Source of the DNA: Solirubrobacterales bacterium
Lineage (GTDB): Bacteria; Actinomycetota; Thermoleophilia; Solirubrobacterales; Solirubrobacteraceae
DNA: 64,000 nucleotides
Assembly (NCBI GenBank): GCA_013815355.1
Contig: JACDGG010000001.1
Coordinates: 35,175-99,174 of the forward strand
Direction of reading: 5' to 3'
Part shown: piece after piece, positions 1-8,988 of the stretch
How positions within the stretch are numbered: position 1 is the stretch's first letter
Layout: each line of letters begins with the position of its first letter
The notes under the pieces: model-generated
Database searches by the model: none
What the model saw: the letters and a program-made list of their open reading frames with translations, nothing else
What the model was told of the DNA's origin: nothing
Position numbers and translations under genes: made by a program

Positions 1-1
1 C

Positions 2-3000
2 GTGGCGCTGTTCCTTGAGCCCTCGCTCGAGCTTGCGGTCGCGATCCTCGGCGTGCTCAAGGCCGGAGCGGGATACCTGCCGCTTGACCCCGAGCATCCA
101 CAGGAGCGCCTTGATTTCGTGATCGCCGACGCGGGCGCCGGGCTGGTCGTCACCGAAGCGCGGTTGCTCGAGCGTCTCGGTGACATCGAGGTCACGAGCA
201 TCTGTCTCGATCGTGACGCGGCCGAGCTGGAGGCGTTGAGCGGCGCGAACCCGGCCACCGCGGTGACGGAGGAGAACCTCGCCTACGTGATCTACACCTC
301 GGGATCGACCGGTCGGCCGAAGGGCGTGCAGGTCGAGCACCGCCAGATCGCGCGGCTGTTCAGCGCCACCGAGGAGTGGTTCGGCTTCGGCCCAAGCGAC
401 GTCTGGGTGCTGCTTCACTCCTACGCGTTTGACTTCAGCGTCTGGGAGTTCTGGGGCGCGCTCGCCCACGGAGGCCAGCTCGTGATCTCGCCGGTCTGGA
501 CGACCCGCTCGCCCCAGGCGCTCGCCGAGCTGCTTGCAGCGCGCGGCGTCACGGTGCTCAACGCCACGCCGAGCCTGTTCACCGCGGTGCAGGATGAGCT
601 GCTGCGACACACCGGCGAGCTGAAGCTGCGTTTCGTGGTGTTCGGTGGCGAGGCTCTGCGGCCGTCCGCGCTACGTCCCTGGTTTGGGCGCCACGGCGAG
701 AACGGGCCGATGCTCGTGAACATGTACGGGATCACCGAGACGACCGTGCACGTCACCTACCGCCCGCTGAGCGCAGCCGACTGCGAGCGCGAGGCGAGCC
801 CCGTCGGCGTGCCGATCCCGGATTTGAGCGTGTACGTGCTGGACGGAAAGGGCGCACCGCTGCCCGCCGGTGTCGCCGGCGAGCTCTACGTGGGGGGTGC
901 CGGGGTCGCGCGCGGCTACCTGAACCGGGCAGAGCTGACCCGCGAACGATTTGTCGAGAACCCGTTCGGGTCCGGGCGGCTGTATCGAACCGGTGACGTG
1001 GCGGCTCGGCGTGCCGATGGCGAGCTTGAGTTCCGGGGGCGGGCAGACGACCAGGTCAAGATCCGTGGCTTTCGGATCGAGCTCGGCGAGATCGAGGGTA
1101 CGGTCCGTGAGTACCCAGGCGTCAGCGACTGTGCGGCGGTTGCGCTCGAGGTCTCACTCGGCGACATGCGACTGGTGGCCTACGTGGTCGCAGACAGCGG
1201 CGGCGAGGATCTGCGGGACGGGCTGATGGCACACCTGGCGCAGCGGCTGCCGAGCTACATGGTGCCGAGCGCGCTGAGCATGCTCGAGCGTATACCCCTG
1301 ACTCGCAACGGCAAGATCGACCGGCGTGCGCTGCCCGCGCCGAGCTGGGTGCTGCAGGCGCCCACCGACTCGCTGCAGGCGCAGACAGAGACCGAGCAGA
1401 TCGTTGCCGAGGTGTGGCAGGACATCCTCGCGATCGATCTGGTGGGGGTCGAGGACAACTTCTTCAACCTGGGTGGGCACTCGCTGCTCGCTGCCCGCGT
1501 CGTCACCCAGGTGCGCAAGCGCTGTGAGATCGAGATCTCGGTCAGGGCGCTGTTTGAGCAGCCCACACTCAGGGAGTTCGCGGCGGTGCTTGACGCCGCG
1601 AAGGGCGCGCCTGCAGTCGCCAAGGAGTCCTCCCAGGAACCGACACCACCGCACGTGGACGCTGGTAGCTCTGTGGCGCCCACCGCAAGCGCAGCCGCCG
1701 GAGCCCATCCACTGTCCTTTCCCCAGCAGCAGCTGCTGTTCTTCGACCAGCTCACGCCGGGGAGCGTGACCTACAACGCGGCGCTCGCCTGGCGCGTCTC
1801 GGGCTCGCTTGAGCTGGGCGTGCTGCGCGAGGCGCTGGAGGAGGTGTTCAGGCGCCAGGAGGCGCTGCGCACCGTGCTCGTGTGGGGAGCAGAGGCGAGC
1901 CCCAGCCAGGTGGTGCTAGAGGAGTGGAGCATCGAGCTGGCGCTCATCGAGCTCGCGCAGCTAGGCGAGCGCGAGCGTGAGCACGAGCTCACGCGGCTGT
2001 TGCGCGAGCACGCGCTGATGCCGTTTGACCTCGCCGCGGAGCTGATGCTGCGCACGACGCTCTTTCGGCTCGCTGAGCAGGAGCACGTGATCCTATTCGC
2101 GGCTCACCACGTAGCCTTCGACGCCTGGGCGGTCGAGGTGCTCTACCGCGAGCTCGGCGAGCTCTATGCGGCGAAGCTCAAGCGACGCAAGGAGACGCTG
2201 CCGGCGCTGCCGCTGCAATATCGCGACTTCGCAGCGTGGCAGCGAGAGCACCTCAAGGGTGAGCTGCTGCGCGAGGAGCTCGACTTCTGGCGTACGCATC
2301 TGGCGGGTGCGCCGACCGTCACAGAGCTGCCCTCCGATCGTCCACGCCAGGCGGCGCAGAGCTTTGCAGGTGCGACGCATCACTTCGCGCTTGACTCGGC
2401 GATCACCGACGGTGTGCGCGAGCTGTGTGCTGCTACGGGCGTAACGCCCTACATGCTGTTGCTGGCGAGCTTTGCGACGCTCCTCTACCGGGCCGGTGGC
2501 CAGGACGACATCCTCTTCGGCGGCCCGATGGCCAATCGTGAGCAGCCCGGACTCGAGCACCTGATCGGGTTCTTTGCCAACACGATCGTGGTCCGGGTGC
2601 GCCTCGGCGCCAACCCGAGCTTCAACGAGCTGCTGGCGCGCGTGCGCGACTCCGTGCTCGCCTCCTACGAGCATCAACAGGTGCCGCTGGAGCTCGTCGT
2701 CGAGGCGGTGCGCCCGGAGCGCGATCCCGGCGTGAACCCGTTGTTTCAGGTCAACTTCCGCGTGCGGGTCGGCGATGGTCCGCGCCTGGATCTGGAGGGC
2801 ACCGAGACGCGTCAGGTCGCAGTCGATCTCGGGCTCGCGCGATTTGACCTGGCACTCGAACTTCACATGCTCGAGGACCGGATCGAGGCCGAGCTCAACT
2901 ACAACGTCGCGCTGTTTGACGGGCCGAGCGTGGAGCGTCTGGCGGGCGATCTGGAGGCGATGCTGCGCACGCTGACCGGCGCGCCGGAGACGCGTCTGCT

Positions 3001-3103
3001 CGGCGTGCAGATCGCATCACAGCACCTCTCCGCGAAGGCGAGCGCCCCCTCGGCGGGCGCCGGGATCCGCAGCTTTCGCCGGGGCTCGGGCTCACAGCTC
3101 TAG
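2..3103 (+). CDS. Non-ribosomal peptide synthetase, left-truncated at window edge: A (predicted Thr) - PCP - C
   Basis: A-domain motifs YTSGSTGRPKGV, YGITETT, YRTGD, NGKIDR; PCP motif NFFNLGGHSLLA; C-domain HHVAFDA; the ORF is open from base 2 with no complete A-domain N-terminus. Confidence 0.95.
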   Translation: MALFLEPSLELAVAILGVLKAGAGYLPLDPEHPQERLDFVIADAGAGLVVTEARLLERLGDIEVTSICLDRDAAELEALSGANPATAVTEENLAYVIYTSGSTGRPKGVQVEHRQIARLFSATEEWFGFGPSDVWVLLHSYAFDFSVWEFWGALAHGGQLVISPVWTTRSPQALAELLAARGVTVLNATPSLFTAVQDELLRHTGELKLRFVVFGGEALRPSALRPWFGRHGENGPMLVNMYGITETTVHVTYRPLSAADCEREASPVGVPIPDLSVYVLDGKGAPLPAGVAGELYVGGAGVARGYLNRAELTRERFVENPFGSGRLYRTGDVAARRADGELEFRGRADDQVKIRGFRIELGEIEGTVREYPGVSDCAAVALEVSLGDMRLVAYVVADSGGEDLRDGLMAHLAQRLPSYMVPSALSMLERIPLTRNGKIDRRALPAPSWVLQAPTDSLQAQTETEQIVAEVWQDILAIDLVGVEDNFFNLGGHSLLAARVVTQVRKRCEIEISVRALFEQPTLREFAAVLDAAKGAPAVAKESSQEPTPPHVDAGSSVAPTASAAAGAHPLSFPQQQLLFFDQLTPGSVTYNAALAWRVSGSLELGVLREALEEVFRRQEALRTVLVWGAEASPSQVVLEEWSIELALIELAQLGEREREHELTRLLREHALMPFDLAAELMLRTTLFRLAEQEHVILFAAHHVAFDAWAVEVLYRELGELYAAKLKRRKETLPALPLQYRDFAAWQREHLKGELLREELDFWRTHLAGAPTVTELPSDRPRQAAQSFAGATHHFALDSAITDGVRELCAATGVTPYMLLLASFATLLYRAGGQDDILFGGPMANREQPGLEHLIGFFANTIVVRVRLGANPSFNELLARVRDSVLASYEHQQVPLELVVEAVRPERDPGVNPLFQVNFRVRVGDGPRLDLEGTETRQVAVDLGLARFDLALELHMLEDRIEAELNYNVALFDGPSVERLAGDLEAMLRTLTGAPETRLLGVQIASQHLSAKASAPSAGAGIRSFRRGSGSQL

Positions 3104-3125
3104 GCCCGAGCGCCGACTCAGGATC

Positions 3126-3941
3126 TCAGCGTGCGGTGAAGCCGGTGTCGATCGGGATCACCGCACCGGTGACGTGCCCGGCACCATCTGAGCACAGCCA
3201 CACGATCGCCGATGCCACATCACCTGCGCTGATCAGCGAGCCGAGCGGATGGTGCGGAAGCGAGAGCGCTTCGTAGTCCTCCAGGTCGACGCCGAGCATC
3301 GAGGCGACCCCGGTGAGCATCCCCGAATCTAGCTGTGGCTCATCGCGGATCGAGGTGGGGCAGACGGCGTTCACGCGAATCGCGTGTGGTGCGTAGTCGA
3401 GCGCCAGCGCACGCGTCAGCCCGATCAGCCCGTGCTTGGCAGCGACGTAGTTGGCGAAGAACGGGAAGGCGACCATGCCGGCCGTCGAGGCGACGTTGAT
3501 GATCGTGCCGCCGCGCCGAGAGAGCATGTCGGGGAGCACCGCCTTGGCACAGCGCCACGGCCCGTTGAGGTCGACGTCGACCATCGTGGTCCAGTCGCTC
3601 TCGCGGAGCTGATGCGCGGGCATCCCTCCGGGTCCGACGAGGCCCGCGTTGTTGATCAGCACATCGATCTGGCCGAGCTCGCCGTGGCAGTGCTCCACGG
3701 CCGCGTCGATCTGTGCCTGGTCGCGGACGTCGAGCACCGCGGTGGCGACGCGGCTGCCCAGCTCACGGCAACGGCTTGCGCTCTCCTGTAGCTGCGCCGA
3801 GGTGCCGAGCGGATAGGGGCACTCCTCGATCGGAGCGCAGATGTCGCTCAGCAGCAGGTTCGCGCCCTCGCGTGCGAAGGCGAACGCCGTTGCGCGTCCG
3901 ACGCCACGTGCGGCTCCGGTAATGAAAACGATCCTCCTCAC
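3126..3941 (-). CDS. SDR family oxidoreductase, resembling mycofactocin-coupled SDRs
   Basis: TGAARGVGRA, NNAG, YVAAK motifs; insertion DICAPIEECPYPLGTSAQLQE typical of mycofactocin-coupled SDRs. Confidence 0.85.
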   Translation of the reverse strand: MRRIVFITGAARGVGRATAFAFAREGANLLLSDICAPIEECPYPLGTSAQLQESASRCRELGSRVATAVLDVRDQAQIDAAVEHCHGELGQIDVLINNAGLVGPGGMPAHQLRESDWTTMVDVDLNGPWRCAKAVLPDMLSRRGGTIINVASTAGMVAFPFFANYVAAKHGLIGLTRALALDYAPHAIRVNAVCPTSIRDEPQLDSGMLTGVASMLGVDLEDYEALSLPHHPLGSLISAGDVASAIVWLCSDGAGHVTGAVIPIDTGFTAR

Positions 3942-3995
3942 GCCGCAGATCCTACGTTGAGCGCCTGTCCTTCTCGCTGGGGGCCGCGCTGCAAT

Positions 3996-4928
3996 TCAGT
4001 GCTCCCAGCCGAAGTCGCTTCCAACGAGCTCATACAGCCGCTCGTTGTGAGGGCGGAAGTAGCTCGCCAGCTGCGCGCGTGCCGCGGGGTCGATCGAGCT
4101 GTACTGCGCACTGTGTAGGTGCGGCAGCTCAGCGTAGTCGTGGCGCGGGATCTCAAGAAAGTCGTGTACGCCGTCAAGCGCCTGCTGCGGCGCGCTTGCG
4201 AGCTGCTCGAGCGTGATGAAGTGGAACTGATCGCCCCCGAAAAAGCTCATCCAGTGTTCGAGCTGCTCGGCATAGCGACCGCGCATCAGATAGGACCAGC
4301 AGCCGATCGGCCAGCTGTTGTAGCTCTCGTCGGCGAGCATTCGTGCTCGCTCGGGCACGAGCCGCTCTTCCTCGGCGGCGATCGCGTCGCTGAAGGAGTC
4401 AAGCGGCTCCTCGTGCTCGCGATGCGACATCTGAAACTGCGAGTAGGCGCGGTCGATCGGGTTGCGCAGCGCGATCAGCAGCTTGACGTCGGGCTTGAGC
4501 CGCGCGAGACGTTCGGGCACCCAGTGATGGGAGAGGTAGGAGGGGCTTGCCTCACCCGTGATGAACGGGCGGCCGTGCTCGCGGGCGAAGCGCTCGCGCT
4601 CAGAGCTGAGCGGGAAGTGCTTGCGATACCAGTCCTCGCCGCGGAAGTGGTTGTAGTCGAAGTAGTGGACCTCCTTCTTGGAGGCGGGCTCGATGAACGG
4701 GTGCTCGCTCAGCCACCCGAACAGGCTCGTCGTCCCGGCCTTCGCGGCGCCGGCGATCACGAAGTCGGGTAGCAGCCGCCCGCGGCCGGGTCCACGGCCG
4801 CTCAGCGTGAGCAGGTCGTGGTAGCCGCCGACGAGCGTGCGATAGAGCGGCTTTGGCAGGCGCCGGCGGGCCTGGATGTCCAGGTCCCCGAGCCATCGCG
4901 TTCTCCGGCCTGCGCGGGAGGCACTCAC
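3996..4928 (-). CDS. Sulfotransferase (PAPS-dependent family)
   Basis: IAGAAKAGTTSLFGWLSEHP (5'-PSB loop), KEVHYFDYN, LIALRNPIDRAYSQF (3'-PB loop); GTG start overlaps the NRPS stop (GTGA). Confidence 0.85.
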   Translation of the reverse strand: MSASRAGRRTRWLGDLDIQARRRLPKPLYRTLVGGYHDLLTLSGRGPGRGRLLPDFVIAGAAKAGTTSLFGWLSEHPFIEPASKKEVHYFDYNHFRGEDWYRKHFPLSSERERFAREHGRPFITGEASPSYLSHHWVPERLARLKPDVKLLIALRNPIDRAYSQFQMSHREHEEPLDSFSDAIAAEEERLVPERARMLADESYNSWPIGCWSYLMRGRYAEQLEHWMSFFGGDQFHFITLEQLASAPQQALDGVHDFLEIPRHDYAELPHLHSAQYSSIDPAARAQLASYFRPHNERLYELVGSDFGWEH

Positions 4929-7900
4929 GCTGCGCTCGCGGCCTCTGGCTGCGAGTCCGGCGTGCGGCCCTGCAGATACTCCTGGAGTTGCTCCGCGACG
5001 AACTGCACGGCCGGCTCTTTCATCACGTCGCGGTTGTTGTTCTGCTCGCCGGGGACCGCGAAGGTGTGAACCCCGCCCTCGGCGAAGGGGCCCCAACCCA
5101 GCTCGGGGTCTTCATAGAGACCGTCGCCGTAGAAGACCAGGAGGCCCTTGGCGTAGGGGATCGGCGCGTAGGCGCGCTCGGCACGTGCGTGCAGATCGAA
5201 GAAGAACTCCTCACGCAACTTCTCCGGTATTGGGCGAGCGCGCGCCAGCGCCAGCTTCACGCGAAGCTTGCCCAGCCGTTGTCCGGCGTGATAGGCGAAG
5301 GCGGTGAAAAAGCGCCACGGCTGGCGGATCGCTCTGCGCAGGCGCTGCTTGCGCGTGATCCGTGTCGGACGTGGCCTGAGCTTGCGCTGGGAGGGCTGAT
5401 TGCCGAACCATGCCCACTCGTGGATCCACGCTGGGCTCGGGCCGTTGAACAACGCCACCATCTGCACCTCCTCACCCTCTGCCAGCAGTCGCTGTGCGAT
5501 CTCAAACGCGACGATCGTCCCGAAGCAGTAGCCGGCGATCAGCCAGGGCCCACCAGGGTGTACCTGGCGCATCTCGGAGAGATAGTGCGAGGCCATCTCC
5601 TCAACGCTCTGGATGGGCGTGCTGCCGCCGTAGAGGCCGCTCGATTGCAGCCCGTAGAAGGGCTGCTCTTCCCCGAGCCGGCGAGCGAGCGGCTGTAGGT
5701 GCAGGATCGTCCCAGCGCCACCATGCACGCAGAAGATCGGCTGGCGCGAGCCCTGCGGCTGGATCGGGATCAGCGAGCTCCAGCGCGAGGCGCCATCGCC
5801 ATCTTCGATCAGGCGGGAGAGCGTCTCGATCGTCGGAGCCTTGAAGATCGCCCCGAGCGGCAGGCTGTCGCCGAGGTCGTGCTCGATCGCGGCGAACAGC
5901 GTCGCGGCGACGATCGAGGTGACGCCGAGGTCGAAGAAGTTGTCGGTTACACCGATCGGCTCGATCTCCAGCTCGCGTTCCCAGATCGCCGCCAGACGTC
6001 GCTCCAGCGGGGTGCGAGGTGCGACGAGCTCGTGGGCTCCGGAGCGTTCGCGCACCGGCTCGGGGAGCGCCTTGCGGTCGACCTTGCCGTTTGGTGTGAG
6101 CGGAAACGCCTCCAGCGTGTCGACGGTCGAGGGCACCATGTAGTCGGGAAGCGTTTGCCCGAGATACAGGCGCAGCTCGTGAGCCGCAACCGGCTTCTCG
6201 CGGGCGGTGACGAAGGCGGCGAGCTCGGCCTCGGCGCCGCTGCCGCGGGCGACGACGATCGCATCGACGACCTCTGGGTGACGCGCGAGCACCGTCTCGA
6301 TCTCGCCGAGCTCGATGCGAAAGCCGCGCACCTTGACCTGATGGTCGATCCGCCCGAGGAACTCGACGGTGCCGTCGCTGCGATAGCGCGCGAGGTCGCC
6401 GGTGCGGTAGATCCGCGCGCCGGGGGTCTGATCGAAGGGGTGTGCGACGAAGCGCTCGCCGGTCAGGTCTGCTCGTCCGCGGTAGCCGCGGGCCAGCCCA
6501 TCACCGCCGATCCAAAGCTCGCCGGCAACCCCCACAGGCACGGGCGACATCAGCGCGTCGAGGATGTAGAGGCTCGTGTTGGCGATCGGCCGGCCGATCG
6601 TCAGAAGCTCCCCCTGCGTAGTTATCTTCGCGCACGTGGACCAGATCGTCGTCTCGGTCGGGCCGTACATGTTCCACAGCTCAAGGCCGGCCGCAACGAG
6701 CCGATCGGCGAGCGCGACGGGGAGCGCCTCGCCGCCGCACAGCGCCTTCATCCCGGTCATGGGCCGCCAGCCTCCATCGATCAGCATCCGCCATGTGGTG
6801 GGCGTCGCCTGCATGATGCTCGCCTGCGTCTGCTCGAGCAGCGCTGAGAGCGCGCGCGGGTCCTCGCATGTCTCACTCGACGCGAGCACGATCCGCGCCC
6901 CGCTCGTCAACGGCAGATACAGCTCCAGCCCCGCGATGTCGAAGGACAGCGTTGTGACCGCGACGAGCACGTCCTCTGCCACCAGCCCGGGCTTCTCGCG
7001 CATCGTCGTCAGGAAGTTCACGAGCGCGCGGTGGGAGATCTGCACGCCCTTCGGATTGCCGGTCGAGCCCGAGGTGTAGATCACGTAGGCAAGCTGCTCG
7101 GCCTCTGCCGCGACATCAGGAGGCTCGCTCGGACGAAGCGCGATCGTCGGCCAGTCGGTGTCAAGGCAGACGATCTTGGCCGTGCCCGGCGGCAGCGAGT
7201 CCTGAAGGCTCGACTGCGTGACGATCACCGGTGCCTGCGCGTCGCCGAGCATGTAGGCCTGGCGATCGGCCGGATAGGCCGGATCGATCGGCACGTAGGC
7301 GCCGCCGGCTTTGAGGATGCCGAGCAGCCCGACGACCATTGCCAGCGAGCGTGTCGTACAGATGCCGACGAGCACCTCTGCTCCCACGCCGAGATCGACG
7401 AGGTGATGCGCGAGCTGGCTGGCGCGAGCCTCGAGCTCGGCGTAGGTGATCTGCTCCTCCGCGAACTGGACCGCAATGGCGTCGGGGGTGCTCCGCGCCT
7501 GCTGTGCGATCAGCTCGTGCACACACTCCCGCGGGTAGTCGGCGGCGGTGTCGTTGAAGTCGATCAGCAGGCGCCGGCGCTCAGGCTCGGTGAGCATCGC
7601 AAGCGCCGCGATCGGCGTGCTCGGATCGGCGCGAGCAGCGTCGAGCAGCGTGCGCAGATGCCCGACGATCGCGGCGGGCTCGCCGTCGCTCCCGAGCGCC
7701 GAGCCGTCTCCGTGGAGCTCCAGATCGACGCTGGCCTCGGTGCGCCGAGCAAGGATCCAAGCCTCATCACCAGAGTTTTGGGCGGGCTGCTGGTCGATCG
7801 CAAGCACGGCGTCGGCTGGGGGGTCCTGGTCGGCTGCCGGCGCGCCGGGAAGGGCGGCACGGGTCTGCTCGAGGAGCTCGGAGAAACTGCTCTGCGCGTC

Positions 7901-8080
7901 AACCTGCACCGTGATTCGCAGACGCTCCTCGGCGCCCGTCACGTGGTCGATAATGATTTGTGAACGGTCGCTGTAGCGGAGTATCAGTGCGCCCAGCGCA
8001 GCCGTGAGCTCGCAGCGCAGCTCACCGTCCCGTTGGGCCGGGTCTGGAAGTCGGTCGGTCGAAATAGCCTCTGGTTCCAC
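4925..8080 (-). CDS. Non-ribosomal peptide synthetase: truncated C-like N-terminus - A (predicted Gly) - PCP - TE
   Basis: YTSGSTGNPKGV, YGPTETT, YRTGD, NGKVDRKAL; PCP DNFFDLGVTSI; TE PIFCVHGGAG...AGYCFGT; N-terminal ~170 aa resembles only the C-terminal lobe of a condensation domain. Confidence 0.93.
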   Translation of the reverse strand: MEPEAISTDRLPDPAQRDGELRCELTAALGALILRYSDRSQIIIDHVTGAEERLRITVQVDAQSSFSELLEQTRAALPGAPAADQDPPADAVLAIDQQPAQNSGDEAWILARRTEASVDLELHGDGSALGSDGEPAAIVGHLRTLLDAARADPSTPIAALAMLTEPERRRLLIDFNDTAADYPRECVHELIAQQARSTPDAIAVQFAEEQITYAELEARASQLAHHLVDLGVGAEVLVGICTTRSLAMVVGLLGILKAGGAYVPIDPAYPADRQAYMLGDAQAPVIVTQSSLQDSLPPGTAKIVCLDTDWPTIALRPSEPPDVAAEAEQLAYVIYTSGSTGNPKGVQISHRALVNFLTTMREKPGLVAEDVLVAVTTLSFDIAGLELYLPLTSGARIVLASSETCEDPRALSALLEQTQASIMQATPTTWRMLIDGGWRPMTGMKALCGGEALPVALADRLVAAGLELWNMYGPTETTIWSTCAKITTQGELLTIGRPIANTSLYILDALMSPVPVGVAGELWIGGDGLARGYRGRADLTGERFVAHPFDQTPGARIYRTGDLARYRSDGTVEFLGRIDHQVKVRGFRIELGEIETVLARHPEVVDAIVVARGSGAEAELAAFVTAREKPVAAHELRLYLGQTLPDYMVPSTVDTLEAFPLTPNGKVDRKALPEPVRERSGAHELVAPRTPLERRLAAIWERELEIEPIGVTDNFFDLGVTSIVAATLFAAIEHDLGDSLPLGAIFKAPTIETLSRLIEDGDGASRWSSLIPIQPQGSRQPIFCVHGGAGTILHLQPLARRLGEEQPFYGLQSSGLYGGSTPIQSVEEMASHYLSEMRQVHPGGPWLIAGYCFGTIVAFEIAQRLLAEGEEVQMVALFNGPSPAWIHEWAWFGNQPSQRKLRPRPTRITRKQRLRRAIRQPWRFFTAFAYHAGQRLGKLRVKLALARARPIPEKLREEFFFDLHARAERAYAPIPYAKGLLVFYGDGLYEDPELGWGPFAEGGVHTFAVPGEQNNNRDVMKEPAVQFVAEQLQEYLQGRTPDSQPEAASAA

Positions 8081-8191
8081 AGCGCGAATGTGACGTAGAA
8101 ATACGCCTGAGTAACGTCTGGGCTGCGGGATTCCTGACGCGGCCGGCCCAAGTTCGGTGAGGATGGTAGCGGATGGCCCTACAATTAATGC

Positions 8192-8986
8192 GTGGTCCTA
8201 GCGACCGACAGGGGCGATATTGGTAGGCCGACGCAGGCGTTCGGGGGTGCAGACGTCCGCTTTTCCCTGCCCGCCGGCGACGTGCATGTCTGGCAGGCAT
8301 CGCTCGAGCGCAGCCCGCAGATCGTCGCGCAAATGCACCATGTGCTCGCTGCTGATGAGCAGGCTCGCGCGGCGCGGTTTCGCTTCGCGCGCGATCGCGC
8401 GCGCTACATCGTCGGCCGCGCACTACTACGCGAGCTGCTCGCTCGCTACCTGCAGAGCGAGCCCGAGGGCTTGGTGTTCCAGTACGGCGAATTTGATAAG
8501 CCCGTGCTGCGCTCGGGACCCTGGTTCAACCTCGCTCACTCGGGGTCATTGGCCCTCTATGCGTTCAGCGCTGCAGGCGAGATCGGCATCGACGTGGAGA
8601 TCGATGACGCGGATTTCGCCAGCGAGCGAATCGCTGAGCGGTTCTTCTCCCCAGCGGAGGTGAGCACCCTGCGTGCGATGCCTGCGGAGGAGCAGCCGCG
8701 CGCTTTTCTCACCTGCTGGACGCGCAAGGAGGCTTTCATCAAGGCCCGCGGGGACGGGCTGAATTTGCCTCTGGACAGCTTCGATGTCACACTCGCGTCT
8801 GACGCTCACGCTGAGCTGCTGCGTACCGCCTGGTGCGCAGAGGAGGCGGGGCAGTGGCACATGGAGGACCTGAGTGACCGTCAGGCCGGCTACATCGCGG
8901 CCGTGGCACAGCGCGGAAACGGATTTCGCGTGGTCAGGCGAAAGGTAGAAGACACGATCGAGGGCAGCATGCCCGGACAGGAGTAG
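8192..8986 (+). CDS. 4'-phosphopantetheinyl transferase (Sfp type)
   Basis: GIDVEIDD and WTRKEAFIKARGDGL motifs; adjacent to NRPS genes. Confidence 0.9.
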   Translation: MVLATDRGDIGRPTQAFGGADVRFSLPAGDVHVWQASLERSPQIVAQMHHVLAADEQARAARFRFARDRARYIVGRALLRELLARYLQSEPEGLVFQYGEFDKPVLRSGPWFNLAHSGSLALYAFSAAGEIGIDVEIDDADFASERIAERFFSPAEVSTLRAMPAEEQPRAFLTCWTRKEAFIKARGDGLNLPLDSFDVTLASDAHAELLRTAWCAEEAGQWHMEDLSDRQAGYIAAVAQRGNGFRVVRRKVEDTIEGSMPGQE

Positions 8987-8988
8987 CA

